Assembly: GCA_017165825.1 (NCBI GenBank)
Contig: CM029367.1
Coordinates: 23,102,932-23,166,931 of the forward strand
Length of the DNA: 64,000 nt
Source of the DNA: Hepsetus odoe
Taxonomy: Eukaryota; Chordata; Actinopteri; Characiformes; Hepsetidae
Reading direction: 5' to 3'
This document shows, in pieces, positions 24,401 to 39,000 of the stretch (its first letter is position 1; the number at the start of each line of letters is the position of its first letter). Below the pieces are notes generated by a model that saw nothing but the letters and a program-made list of their open reading frames with translations, made no database searches and was not told the DNA's origin. The translations under genes and the position numbers were made by a program.

Positions 24401-27400
24401 TGTCTAAAACTGTTATGAAAAGATGACATAATATAAAAGTCCTTATATTTGGGCTAAGGTTTAGTTGAACCCAATAGGATCTCTTATAGTAAAATGTCTC
24501 TTTGGTAGTCAACAGCACTGCAGTGAAAGAGTCCTGACTGAACATGTTTGCTTATATGAATGATCTGCTAAAGCCCCTACCTGTGTATGCTTTTCATAAG
24601 GATATCAATGTGTGTGTGCCTGTCTAAGTCCATGTGTGTGTGTGTGTATATGTGTGCGCAGTGTTATAAAATTAAACCGCCTTGTTGCCCTTTTCTGGTG
24701 TGAATGTTCAGCTCTCAGGGGGCCTTCATGGATTTCTCCATGCCTGCTAATTGCCCGGGACACACATATATGCCTCAAGCACACACACCAGTGCCCCACA
24801 GTGGGGTTTCAAGCACTCACTGTTTACAGCCAACAACCCCCATCACACACACACACACACACACACACACGTTACTTCCCCCACAGCTAATTAACACAAA
24901 GAGCCCACACTGCTGATGCCCAGCCAGAATGATTGGATTAATGCATGCTGCACTCACATGGCTGTGTTTCTATAGCTTCTGACACCCTGTACTGAAGTAG
25001 TCCTGTGCTTTCACTCATTTAAAATCTTAAATAAGGCTTCAAGTTTTCCTAATCTTTTGTGAAGAAAGTTCAAAGTTTATAAGAAATTTTAACATTTAAT
25101 CTTATAAAGGCAGTTTATGATCTTGAACAAACCCACTTATAGATGAAGAGTATCACGTTTGCAAAACATAAATAAAAGATCACATATAAACCAAATTTTG
25201 TACAAAATATGCCATTATATGTTTGATACATTGCAAATGGTAGAAGTTTGCCATTTACATTGTATCAAATTTTCATGATAAAGAGGCCAATAAAATACTC
25301 CCTATTACTAATGTTTTTAGTAATAATGAACTTACACTGAACATTATGAAAGTTTAGTTGTTCAAATGTGAAGTTCTCCTTTTTGGAGGTGAGAGGTTTC
25401 ATTCTGACAGCATCGACATGTATGAAGGAACAGCATTTCAACTCCTCATATTTTATAAGATATATATAAGATAAGGGTATGTTGAGCGGTCCTGGGCAGT
25501 GTGTGATGTCCCTGCACTCTCTACATTGTTTCCCTCTCTGCCAATGTCATGCTTTTCATGCCAAAAATATTTGAGGATTTTCTGCCGCATCAGAAATCTG
25601 AAAGCATAAAATTGTCCAAAGCAAAAGCATCTAGCTAAAAGAAATTCCTGTAATCCCTTAACAATGCTGAGATGGATAGAATGGAAGAAAAAAAAACCCT
25701 TCTTTATTACATTCTTTCAGGATTTCTCTCTTGGACTAATTTTACATCCTTGGGCAACATGACATGGCAGCAGGTCTGTTGCTAGGAGACACGTCTCCCT
25801 TAGTTGGTGCAACAAAATAATTGCACAGTTTGGCCACTCTCCTGTCAGGGATCCAGGGTCTGGAACCGAACCGCTGAAGACGGCACAGAGGAGGGCCGGA
25901 GTCCAGCCTGCCATCCAGCCGAGACTGTTCCGGAGTACCAGGCCATGAAGAGAAATGCTACAGACTGTGAGAAACATGACATCCAATATTATCTGCATTT
26001 ATTTATGTTGGATGAACAGTCAGAGATGTGACAAAAGAAGCAAATGACACTTTATGAGTAAATTAAATGGTGTACAGGATGCGTGTGATGTGGATCCAAA
26101 AATATTGGGCAAATTCTTTGCAATGACCCTATGTGTACAGGCAGCAAAATGTCTCTTTGTGGCTCTTTCTAAAAGGTCATAACGACAGAAGCAGCAAGCT
26201 TTGCCTGGGGCTTGAGTCACAACTCCACATATCAGCAAATCCCTGAGGATGACGCACACATGCCATTTCACTAAGAGTGACAGCTCTGATAGAACAGATG
26301 CCTCGTTGCATATGGAAGGTTAATTCAACAAGTCATCATTAAAAATACACAGGATCAGTGGGGCCTAACTGGTCCAATACTTTACATTAAATCAGAAAAT
26401 CCTAATCAAATATGAAAATATGGTCCCAACCCAGAACATCTGTCTTAGAATGTGGAGCATTACATATCAGAGTAATGTCAAGTAATGTCATTACTAAAGA
26501 TGGTATCTGCGCTGGGATGGTATCAGCAGAAAATGCTGGCATGGATGTAAGAATAAATTAGAAAAATAATTTATTCTGAAAAAGCACATACTTGCAGCAT
26601 TTTAGCAGACGCTCTTATCCAGAGTAACTTCCTTGTCCTAATTACAGGTACAGTCCCCCTGGAGCAACTTTAAGGACTGTTCAGGGACCCAGTGGTGGGA
26701 TTCAAACCTGTGATTTCTTGTTCCACAGGGAAGTACCCTACCACTAGACCATCATCACCCCTCACATACTCACAGTGCATGATACTGTTAGCTATAAGTT
26801 GTAGCGTATATTATACTTCGTTTCAGCATATTATTCTACTTTTTATGCTCAGTTCAAGTGAAGTTGCTCACATTAAAACTCAGCAGTTTCTGAAGAAAGA
26901 AATATATCATATCAATTCACATCCAAGCTTTCTTTTTTCTCATTTTTTTATCAAAAAGGGAAAAGTGTCTTAGTGCTATCTCTAATAATTATGTAACCTT
27001 ATAAAATGTGTATTAAGCATGTGCCTAAAACCGTAGTACCATCTTTACACACTCCTACACATCCACTCACCCACATATGCAAAAACCCATCCAGCCTCAT
27101 CGTGGCATTCCTTAAGAACTCTAACAAGTCTAATTTAAAAACGTTTTTCTTTAGAAATGGCACACAAGGAGGAGTTTAATAGTTGCTCTCTGCTGTGGCC
27201 CCATAGAGTGTCTGCAATATCTAAAGATGAGCCTGGACCTTCAGCCCTACTCAGCATTTTCCCTACTTGCACTTCACCCCATAATGGAGGAAATGGATGA
27301 GTGTAATTACAATCGCCAGCCTCAGCGACATAGCAAGAAGAATAGGAAAAAAGAAGGAACAGGACCTCAGCTGGAAACTCAGTTCAGTACAACATCACTA

Positions 27401-29205
27401 ATAACGGATGTCAGTAATTATAAAATCAGCAACGGCTTTGTACCTTTTTAGTATGACCTAACATAAAATTAAACTAACATATCTAGGAAATAAAACTACA
27501 ATAAGGGAGGATGCAATGTGTGTTAATGTGTGTATGTGTGTGCATGCTGCAAGATGATAGGGGAGCCACCAATGGAAAATGTTGTTAGAGAATGGAGCTG
27601 ACAGTTAGGTTAGAAGTTGGTGATGAGTCATTTAAGCTCTCAGACATTGGTTAATTGTTACTTGTGTATGTCGGTGTATGAAGGTGTGGGTGTCAGTGCG
27701 GGGAAATGTGTGGCCACCCTCAAGTGTGCTGCAGGGTCAGTCAGGGAAGTAAAAGGAGAGAGTGAGAATGAGTGATAGGTAGAGCCTGAAACTACTCAGA
27801 AAATGTCAAGCTGGTGGTTGAATAATGGATATCTATCATGTAATCATTTTTTTTCAGCAACAAGGAACTTGTCTAAGGAGCTTCCACTGCCAAGCTGTCT
27901 GACAGGATGTCCAAATGTGCAGCTTGGTAAGATTTGCTGTACTGCAGCCTAATTAGCACTTTCGTACAGCCCATTGATTTAACAATCCTGATAAACTACA
28001 ACGGATATTCAAACTGAAATTTTCAGACCGTTCTCATGATTATTGGAGCCATTAATTCTAAGCTTGCTATAATTTCATCTTATACTCAAAACATCAGCTT
28101 CACATAACAATATAAGCAGCAGAATTAAATTTTAGACACAGCTTTAAGAAATGATCTGCTGGGAATCCCTGCTTTCTGGCATTCATGTTGTCTTTAACAT
28201 AATAATTAACGTTACTGCAGACCAAGTACACCCCTGGCAATGGCGGACCTTTATAGCAGTGGCCTCTTTCAACATAATAATACACACTGCCATGCTACAA
28301 ATATTGTTCAGGAATGATTTGAGGAACATGATAAATGTATTGACTTGGTCTCCTAATATGCCAATCCGATCAAGCATCTGCAGGATGTGACAATCTAGTC
28401 CACCTTGCAACCTATAGGACATGCCAATAACAACTTGTTCCCTGATACCACATCACAGCTTCAGAGGATTCATGGAGCCCATGATTTGACTTGTTAGAGC
28501 CTTTTGGTGGTCCGAGGGGAACCTGCACAGTATTGGTAAATGTGACTATTTGTCATTGTTAAACTTAGCACAGCACACAGTGAACCACAACAAAACGCAT
28601 CTTCTGAATGTAACCCATACACAAACATGCAACAGGGGACAGTTATTACCTTGCTCAAGGGTACCTCAGGGAAACCTACTGGTCTAGGATTCGAAACCGT
28701 GACCTTCCATTCCTGGGGCCCATTCCCTATTCGCTAGGCCACCACTGCCCCCAAGAAATGGAGATGCAGGGGATTGAACCCTGGAGCTCATACATGTAAA
28801 GCATGTTTGCTACATAGATGTATATTTTTATTTATGGCTACCATTATATCACTCATTAAAAAGGAGCACATTTTTAATTTATAAAATTAATACATTTTCA
28901 ATCTCATTACAGTGAGATTTTATTGGGTTATTGGTGATATCTCACCTTATAACTTTTAAAAAATTATTTTTTAGTATTTTATTAAATCATTTGCATTTCT
29001 CCTATATTTTTCAGCAATGGATGTTTAGCAATAATTTAAAATAATAGCTTCCTTCAGCAACCAGAAACACCTCCTATGCACTGCCAGGTCTGCCAAGTAA
29101 TATGATATGATGTTAAAATACACTGTAGCCATTAATGAACACTTTATTAAAAGCGAAAATAACATTCCTGTCAAAAGTAACCATTAAAATGTGAACAGAA
29201 CTCGT

Positions 29206-29244
<39 letters not shown>

Positions 29245-32200
29245 GCCATACAGAGGCTGACTAACTAACTCTGCTTTGCTGCACTTCAGCAGTCCATGTG
29301 CTGCAGTTGCTAAAATCTCACCTGAGATATCTGTACTAAATAAAGTAAACTACACACACACCTGTGTATGATGTGCTGGCTCTGCAGGTAGTCCAGTGCC
29401 AAGGTCATCTCACACAGGTAGACTTTGACTGCCTCTTCTGTGAACTGGACATTTTGCTGTAAGTGGTAGCGAAGATCTCCTCCCAGTAGCAAGTCTACTA
29501 CCATGAACATGTCTTCCTCATCCTGGAAGGAGTACCTGGGACACAAGGGTCAGAGGTCACAGAGCTCAGTCTCAACCCAGGTAATAGGCTAAAGCGGACA
29601 AAACTACCATGCACATAAGATCATGCACTACAGTTCACATGCAATTTTAATAACTGCTTCCAGTAATGAGGAATTGGTCTAAATCAAGTGGGTGGGAGAG
29701 GACATGTGTGATTTTGCTTCTGTGCTTCCATGTTTTTGCTGCCTATTGTTCTTCCTGTCCTTGATATCATCTAATATTTCTTTAAGAATTCTAAATGGCA
29801 AAGGGAAATAAAATGGAGAAGTTGCAGTGATGATGATTCTGACTGCAAGCTTTTAATTAAAGGCGATTAAACGCTCATGTCCACTTGTCACTCATTATTA
29901 GCCAGATGGTAATGAAACCCTCCACTCCCACAATGTTTACATGGCACATCTTTCTTTCTTAAAAAGCACCTGTGTTCAGTCTGTTGCATCCCTCACTACA
30001 GAGCTCCAAAATGCCTCTGGAAGAAATAGCACTCTACACTAACTATATGTCAGGCATTTCCATGAGCGAGCAGCTGCACATATCCCCAGGATCACTGAGC
30101 CAAGGCTTGAATGAAGTAAAGCAAAGCACTTCGCCCTGACTCTGGAGCAGAGGAAATGTGTTCTCGAGTGATGAATCACGCTTTATTATCTGACGATCCA
30201 ACAGAATCTGTGTTTTGTCAGGAGAAAACTTCCTACCGGAATGCATAATGCAAAAACTTTAGTTTATTACAGGAAGGATGGTCAGCATTTCGTTTTCATG
30301 GAGTTTTGACCCCATACTTCCGGCAAAGGGCAACATTAATACTGTAGCACATAAAAGATTTTCTGAGAATTAGATGCTTCTTCTTTTGCAGCAACAGTTA
30401 ATGAAAGGTGTTTTTCTGTTCCAGCATATCCCTTAAAAGATGATGTGGAGGACCTCCAGTGGCCTGTAAAGAGCCCTGACCTCAACCTGAGTGAAAATCT
30501 CTGAAATGAACTGGAATTTCAAGAGCGAGCCAGGACTTCAGATCAGCTTTTGAAAGAAAAAGCTCCCACAAAAACACTCCAAAATATTAACATAAAAGGT
30601 AGGACAACTCCATATTAACACCCATGATTTCAAAATTGGATATAGTACAAGCTCATAGAGTTTTGGTTAATCAACTAAATCTGGTGTCAGTGGATAATTG
30701 TATGAATCAATTTTTTTTCATACAAGTTAATAACTCAATGTGAAAAAGATTGGATTGCTGTGTGAATGATTCTAGTTTGCAATTGGGTTGACAAATGAGT
30801 CACGAGGTACATGAGTTTAAGTATTATTTAAGTAAAAAATGAGTTAAAGTTGAGAGTTCTTTGTGAATCTAAACATTTCAACAATCACTGCTTGCCCTCT
30901 AAAGGCAATATTATACCAATTAGTTAGAACTTCAGTGTTTAGGTCATTGTTTTCTGCATTCATTCAATAATGAAAATGACTATTTGAAATTGTGAGTACA
31001 TGGCACAACACACACACACACACACACACAGTGAACCACAATGAAATTACACTTCTGCATTTAACCCACACACAAACACGTGCAGCAGGGGGCAGCTATT
31101 GAAAGCACCCAGGGAGCAGTGACAGTACCTTGCTCAAGGTTAACCTTCAGGCCTGGGATTCAAACACTGGATTTTTTTAACACTGGAGAGATGCTTCCTC
31201 CATTTTATATCATGTCTTATACTAAAAAAAGGGATTTTCCGTCATTGAGTGGGCCAAAATCCTGTAGTTACATTTAGTGGTTTATTGACATGTGCATGGT
31301 TAACCATCTGCTTCATAAATCCAGACTTTGAGGCAAGAAAACTAGATCGTTCTGCCAGTAGTGCAACAGGCACTTATTTCTGGGCCTTTGGCTGGGCTGC
31401 ATTTTGATTAAGTTCAGTCTGGCTATGATGCAGCCATACTGTCATGGCTCATTGCTGGCGCTTCCTTTCTCAGTCCTATTCTATAGAGAGACTCAGATTC
31501 CACGATGAGCTGATTCCTGTTTCACAGAGAAAATATCTCTCTTTTCCACTTTCATTTCATTAATACAGAAAACCAGCTCAGTGAGACCTCTCATGACCTT
31601 CTCTAGATGTGCACCCTATTCCTCACACACTGCATCGTTTAGTAGTACCAAATAGTGTGTGTTGTGTTTTTATGTGTGTCCAAATCTCTGTCTGTCTGTG
31701 AGGGTATGAGAGCTCTTCTACTGAGTAAATCCAGAGCTCATTTCCTGTTATGAAAGTTGCGAAGTCTGAGAGCGTGGAGGCAATCAGCACATCTATAAAA
31801 CACATCAGCTACACACAGCCAGCTGCTGTCACATTAATGACCCCATCAAATGCATCAGCTGCACACAGGCTGCCTCCATCATAATACTGACCATGCCAGC
31901 CCACACAGCACTTCTTCACAACAGAAGTCTCAGATCAAAGCAGTAACCACAAGAAAATAAAATTTTAATCTGTCTGGGATTGTCTGGGTGTTTGCTAGCA
32001 GCATAGTTCTGGGACTTAACTAAAGAAACCAAATTTAAACACCAAACATCATTGTTCATCAAATATGGTATAAGTTGAAAACTGTAGATTTGCATAATGA
32101 ATGAGCTTAATCATTTTAATGAGTATTTATTCAATTTCAATGATGTTTTTATTTTTGGTTCCTGACCACATGGTCACTCAACTTAGCAGAGTGACGCTGA

Positions 32201-35200
32201 TGTGTGTAGAAACCTCACCAACACTGCTGTGTCTTTACTCTACTACACTAGCACCATACTCACTGCCAAACACTGAAGAGCCTTCTGGTTCAAGGCCCAA
32301 TCAGACATCACTAACATGACCTGGCTTGCGGCTCAGTCACACTCCGATACCACAGTGAAGAGTCCTTAGCTCCCAGCCAGGTTAAAGTACCGGTGAAAAG
32401 TGTTCCAGTTTACAGCCCACATAAACATTACCATAAAGGTCAAATCCCATTTACAGCATTTAGACATTTTTTTTCTGAGCAGTGCTTCATAGTCCACATC
32501 TGTTCTTCATTTCTGTTACCTGTACAAAAGTCAGCAACTGTCGAATTACCACTTGTACCTACCAAATTTATGTGAATCATTTATGGAATCGTTGTCCCAG
32601 GTCTTGTTGGGATAGAGGGGTAGGGTAAAGTGTTAAGGCTTAATTGCTCTCCAAACTGAGATGTACAGAAACCTACAAATGTAAGTATTTTTGCTGATTT
32701 AATGTTATTTTTAAATGTGTTTCAATGTGTTATGATCCTTTACTTCATGACAAAGCAGTAAAATTACTGGTAGTATGACATAGTCAGAACAACCCCAAGT
32801 GACACATTTCACTCTCCTCCATTTAATTGCCATTTGGTGTAGCTTACATCTGAATTAAGTCCAGCCGTGAGTTTGTTGAATCTCACTGTTCCTCTAATAG
32901 GCCTGTTGTCTACAAAGCCCTGACAGCATATTGGGTTCTTGGAGGCCTGTCCCATTTTAACTAGAGATGAGAATGAATGATTATGAGATGACAATGATTG
33001 AGTTATAGTTTGCACTTACAGTGTACAACGGCTCTAATAAATATCCAGATAGTGGAATAACTTTGTCCACAGTGAGTATAATTATATGGTTCTAGCTCTA
33101 TATGATTACATTTTTAGCTCTTCTGGTCTAATTAAAGGATGCTGGTCCCATGTGTGTGATATCTCTAAAAGGATTCCCTTCATTAGTCAGTCATAATTCT
33201 GACTAGTGTTGATCATATGACTGCAGCATAGAGGTGAGAGCTCTCTGGACTTTGCTATAATCACAAAGCCCTAAAGAGTTAGACTTTTGATATTTCCAGC
33301 AGAAGACACAGCTATACATTATTACAACAACCTTTACATTCACTTTCAATCGCCCAGAAGCACTAAACCTTTTCATATGTCTGTGTTTTAGTTTCGAAAG
33401 ATGTTTAAAATTGGTTCCTACATGGCTGTTTTTTGGCATCAGTTACTGCAACTATTTCCCCTCTGCTCCTTTACGGAACTGCACATGCTTACTGCCAACC
33501 CACGCACATTAAGAAAAGATAGCTAAGCCCTAATGAACAGCCATGCACCCGAACCAAGAAACACCTACACTAGAACTTTCAAGATCGCAGAGTGAAGGTA
33601 ATAAAAATATCAACATAATTTGAATGACTTATGGAACAGACACATCACAGGGCATCTACAAGTTTTATAGCATCATTTCTTAGCACACAAGAAATATGTC
33701 TGTGATTCTAAATATTAAAGGATTTTTTTGCTTCTGCTGCTCTATTGCTCACCCCTCAGTGTAATATCGGTGCCACAGACGTTTTTATAAATGACTTGAA
33801 AGTTGTGAGACTCAGTGTACATTTGGTGCATAAATGAGTCATTATCCTTAAAGCCCAATTCTGCTGATATGCAGCACTTTTCCCCTGGGCTGTGGCTATG
33901 ACTACTAAACCGCTCCAGCTCTATTGCCTCTCTCCTAATGCTCAATGCGATTCTCAAATCTGGGTGACATTTGAGCAGCTTTCAGTGTCACTTACACACA
34001 TCTCTTCTCCTCGTAAAAAAGTAATATACACAGCTCCCAAATCACACAGAGACACACACATGGGTACTACTCAGCAAGAGGCCACAGTCAGACACTCCGA
34101 GTCATTTGAGTAAGAGGCTGGGAGGTAAAAGCACATTTTTATAAATCACGACAGAAGCAGAAAAGAGTAGCACTGATGACTTTCACTGACTTTCATCTCA
34201 CAAAACCCCTGAACATCTTTCATGTGCTTATTTCAAAGACACTACTCTGTCTCTAGGAGAGCAAGGTTGGTCTCAGCCTCAGACGTTCCACCCACAGCAG
34301 TACACAGACAATGGCCACAATGATGAAGCCCTGAGTCAGTTTACAGCTTACAGCTTCAATTACACTTCTTCCTTGCATCTTACTTTAGCTTCTTGCACAG
34401 GTACATTACGTGTCACCAGGCAAAAAATGACCAACATCAGTAAAAATCCCTGTATGCATATTTCTTTATCATACACTCCATTGTTAATGTCTTAGCCTAC
34501 ACAACATTTTAACTTGTAGAATAAGGCTAGAGGTGAAGAATTTTTACCATTTGAAAATGTGCACTAAATAGAACTGGACAACTGTTTTTAAGACATTTTA
34601 TGGGAGAATCCATCTACTTGTCCACCAATACAGCCATCCATTCATTCATTATAGCCACCTATCCTGACTGGGGTTGTGGGGGTGCTGGAGCCTGTCCTAG
34701 TCCTCACAGGGCAGAGAAACACCCTGGATAGGTTGCAGGTCCATTGCAGGACATTACTGGAACCAGCAAGTACAATATAGTCTTTTGATTTACTATCTAA
34801 GAGCATCAGTGAATCTACACATATTGTGAGAGATGCAGACAGTGGAAAAATGATGCTAAATTCGAAAAAAAGAACATTCTTTTAGAATCTGCTTTCGCAA
34901 TCTGTCATCAACAGCAGTTAAACATATTTTTGACCAAAACCTCTTTTGTGCAGCTATATATTTTTTTTGTGAGGTATGTGATAAAGATTGAAACCCTAAG
35001 CATTTCTGCCTACAAAGCTCACAGTAAACAACCTTGAGCTCCTTTTTACATAATGAAACAAGTAGTGTCAATTCCAATAGCAAGCATTGTTTGTGGTTGT
35101 TGCCAGTCACCCACTCTCAGTTGCATCCAACAAATTGGTAAATTGGACTTTAATACATTGCCCTTGGCTTCAAATATTCATGTCTGCTTTGAATATAAAG

Positions 35201-36017
35201 TTTTTTGTATCTATTATATCTGGTGAGATCCTTACATCTTTCAATGTCTGGCTTTAACAGCATCACTGTGAATAATTCTTGCTTATTTATCATGAACCCA
35301 TTTCTTTACTAAATGCTACTGTGACAATAAACAGTCTAGGGGACATTTTCCAGCACTTTACTTGGTGTTACCAACATTTCCTGGAATGTTATTCCTTCTG
35401 TTAGGCGTGGTTTATAATTAATTCTTTGTATATAATTTTGATATATGCAGTATCTTCGCAAAAGTTAGCATACAATATCATACAATATACTATATAGTGT
35501 GCTCCTATGGACAAGTGGCCCCATGAGGGTTCATAATCACCCCACGTTAACGTATGACTCAGTGAGCCGAAAGACCCGCCTTAACCTTGCTCTTGCTCAT
35601 ACAATGGCTGATAACCCAAAAGTTTAGGGATAATTGGGCTACAGATAGAGTGTGAGATCGGGGGATGCTGCAGTGACACTGAAAGGTCATCTTATAGGAT
35701 AGGCTTGAGATGGTCAGGAGGCCCATGGGCAGAGGCCATAAAGGCCCTGCTCCAGCCAGGAAGAGAGACAGAGACAGAGAGAAAGAAGAAAAGAAGAAGA
35801 AAGTTACCATTTTGTAAAGAGTTTGAAAGGCAGGCTGAAATAATCAGGCTATGATGACAAATGAGCCAAGGGATGCAGAGGGGGAAAGAGAGGGGGGGGG
35901 GGGGGCGGTGGGTGGGGAGGGAGGGCACAGAATTCGCCTGAAATTTTCGCAGTGCCCCAGATAACAGTCCAGAGAAAGCCTGGCAGTGGCCATGTGAGCA
36001 ACTCGCTCAAAAAGCAG

Positions 36018-36057
<40 letters not shown>

Positions 36058-39000
36058 ATTTCTTTGGCTATTCCTATCACAATACAGTAAGTGCGCTGCA
36101 ACGCTCCTCTTTTTGTCCCCAAGCCAGACACTCTTTACTTCCCTCCCTCCCTCTCTCTTCCTCTCCTCTGGCCTTATTTCACAAGGTGCACTTCTGAAGT
36201 GTTGTCCTGGATGAACTTCAAAACTAAAGCGACTGCCGCAAAGTTAGCGAGTCCTGAAGAATCGAGAGCAGTGTTCTCCATGGAGCAGCCCTGCTCCGCC
36301 TGACTGACCTGATCAACTGTCTGCAAGCACACGCTGAAAAGAGAGAAGGAGAAGTTAAGGAGAATGGCACATGTCAGCACAAACTGGAGATGCTCTGAAG
36401 CCTTCAGGTTTGCTGCCTTTTTGGGCGGAAAGGGAACCAATCTGTTAAGTTTGAGCCAAGCAATGCTACCACCAAATGACCAGCTATCTCCACTGCTCTA
36501 CCTTCTCAATACCACTTTCAGCACTGTCACTGACATACTTGGATAGAGGGACAGTGTGTTTGTGTGTGTGGGTGTGTGAGGACACACATACAGAGACATT
36601 CAGTGTGAACGCCACTGATGACTCACCCAGGGAGAATGTTAAACCCTCTTAAAGGAAAATTCTACAATGTGTGTGAATAAAGACATATAAATTATGTAGG
36701 TATACACCAATCATTATTATGGCTGATTGCACTTTTTTCATTTATATTTAGGACACAATACTACTGATGATTTATACATTGCCTGAGGTTTTTTGGGCTT
36801 AATGAACACTCATTAAATAGGGTGGTGTGTAGGCCAACAGAATGCACATATGTGCACACTGCAATGAAATGAAAAGTCTGACAAAAAAAATTCCCATTGA
36901 TTTAGCCTGGCAAAATATGTTTGGAGTACAAATGTTGGTACTTCAGTTTAGCCAAGGATATATGCATCACTAACAGGCAATAGATAATAGCTGAAAGTCA
37001 CCCAATTGTTTCCATAAGATAAACCTCCACAGCCAGGTTTCCAATAAGGTGAAGCAGACTATTCAGGAGTATTGCACCCTTCTCATCTCATCTTTAGAAA
37101 ATCTGTCTTGAGATATTTCTTGGCCCAATCTTGACGTTTCAACTTATGTGCCTTGACAACACTGAAGGATATTTCTTTCTTAACACATTTCTTGCAACCC
37201 TGTTGACCATTTGCAACAAACCGCTTGATGGTTCCGTGATCACACCCCAATATCTTAATAATTTCAAGAGTGCTGCATCCCTCTGAAAGACTTTTTTACA
37301 ATTTTTGACTTTTCAGAGTCAGTTTTATCTCTTTTTTTGGCCCATTTTGCCTGAGGAAGAGAAGCTGCCTTATAATTATGCACACCTTGGTATAGGGTCT
37401 CCTATCACACCTTGATCTCCTTAGGCCACACCCTCCCTCATTTTACAAATACAAATCACCTATTATGTTTAAATCCAATTAGAATTGATGTTTATACAGC
37501 TTGGAGTTGGAATATATGCATAAAAATGTTCACTACTTTTGGGAAAGTGGAAAAACTGAGTAAGATTGATTTTTCAACACAGTTTTTCTAACTCACCCAA
37601 GCTTGGCTGGTACACTTTATTTACATGACTATATTTTGAACGTAACCAACAAATCATGTTAAGATGTCAGCATTCTATCTCTCTCCCTTTGAAAGATTGG
37701 CTGAATTATTGATTATATTTAAGGTGGAAAAAAATGCCATAGCCATGCAGCCTGCTTTATCAGTCTACTATGACTTACGTTCTCATCTGGCATTGAATTC
37801 ATTTGTCCTGAAGGGGAAAAGAGTGCCAACTCCGCAGGTTCCAGCTACAGCCATTAACTTCATGGCACCATAAACCATTCCTCGTCCACATAGGGATGTC
37901 TAACTGATGCTGTGCACTTAAGTAATATGTTCTTGGCTTACGGATGTCAGAGCTGGTAAATGCCACGTACACCTAACACAATACCTGCGTCTGATGAACA
38001 GGTTTATTATGCTCGATGGAGGGTCCTATGTTTTCATCTTAACGAGCTGTTTCAGAACAAACGGCGGCTCCCTGTCACGTCTCAGAGCTCCATGAATGGA
38101 TGCAGTAATTACAGCTTTCGGCACACTTGACATTTCCAGAGGTTTGCAGCATGCTGTTTCCTGCAGAGGAAGAGAGACACAGTCGACTCTGCCTGGCTGG
38201 AGCATAATGAAGCTCCTCTGAGGTAAAAGCATGGAAAGTCTTCAAAGCAGTGCCTGCATTCAGGACAGCCGAGGGAAGAGATCAAGCTATCAAAAGCATC
38301 GAGAAAAGAGCAAATTTCCGTCATGCTAAACAGCCCAAATCATCAGATGTAATGTTTAGCTGAAACCTATCCAGTATCCACATACTGTTACTAAACATGC
38401 CCTCGGGGTGGGAAAAACACACTTCTACACTCTTCAGACTCACACATGCTTCTTGTTGATTCTATGGTTCTAAGAATCCCTCACTTGGTATAGAACCTTC
38501 TAAACATTATGAAATACTATGTAAAGTGGTTCTGCAAAGGGCCATTTGTTTTTAAGAGTGTAAAGCATTCTGCGACATCAAATCACCCATTAATGCTGCA
38601 AGTTTCATTGTGCTTGGATGAAAGCTCCCAACACTCCACCCACAGACAGAAGAGTGGGTGCATTAACCATTTAGCTGCATTCAGCAGCTTAGAAAAGTTA
38701 TAACAGCACGCTCCTAATTTACAAGTATTATACAAGTAATCTCACTTTTCTGGTGGAAGTAAAAAACATATTTAACACTTTTCACATGCTTTCATTTCTT
38801 GACATTAAAAATAATTGGAAATTTTTTGGAACGATAAAAGTTGGAAGTGCCAAAAAATAACTTATTTAAACCAATACATGATTAGGCTTTGGATGTGTAA
38901 GAACCTTTAAATACATATGCCACACACACACACACACAAACGCGCACATGCATGTATTTCTTCTGTCTCTTTTGTTTCGCTTGTTGGTTTGATCAAAGCT

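Larger units (their letters stand above)
23643..29361 (-). other. stk32c 5.7-kb intron
   Basis: Phase-2 intron. Contains (CA)n at 24844-24870, a family-2 SINE (26595-26762), a Tc1-like C-terminal relic (28180-28510), a family-1 SINE (28530-28752) with an adjoining tRNA relic, and (GT)n at 29209-29241. No other gene seen. Confidence 0.8.

Noticed and set aside
35559..36131. Several overlapping open frames on -
   Set aside because: Driven by G-run, CA and GA repeats; translations are low-complexity.
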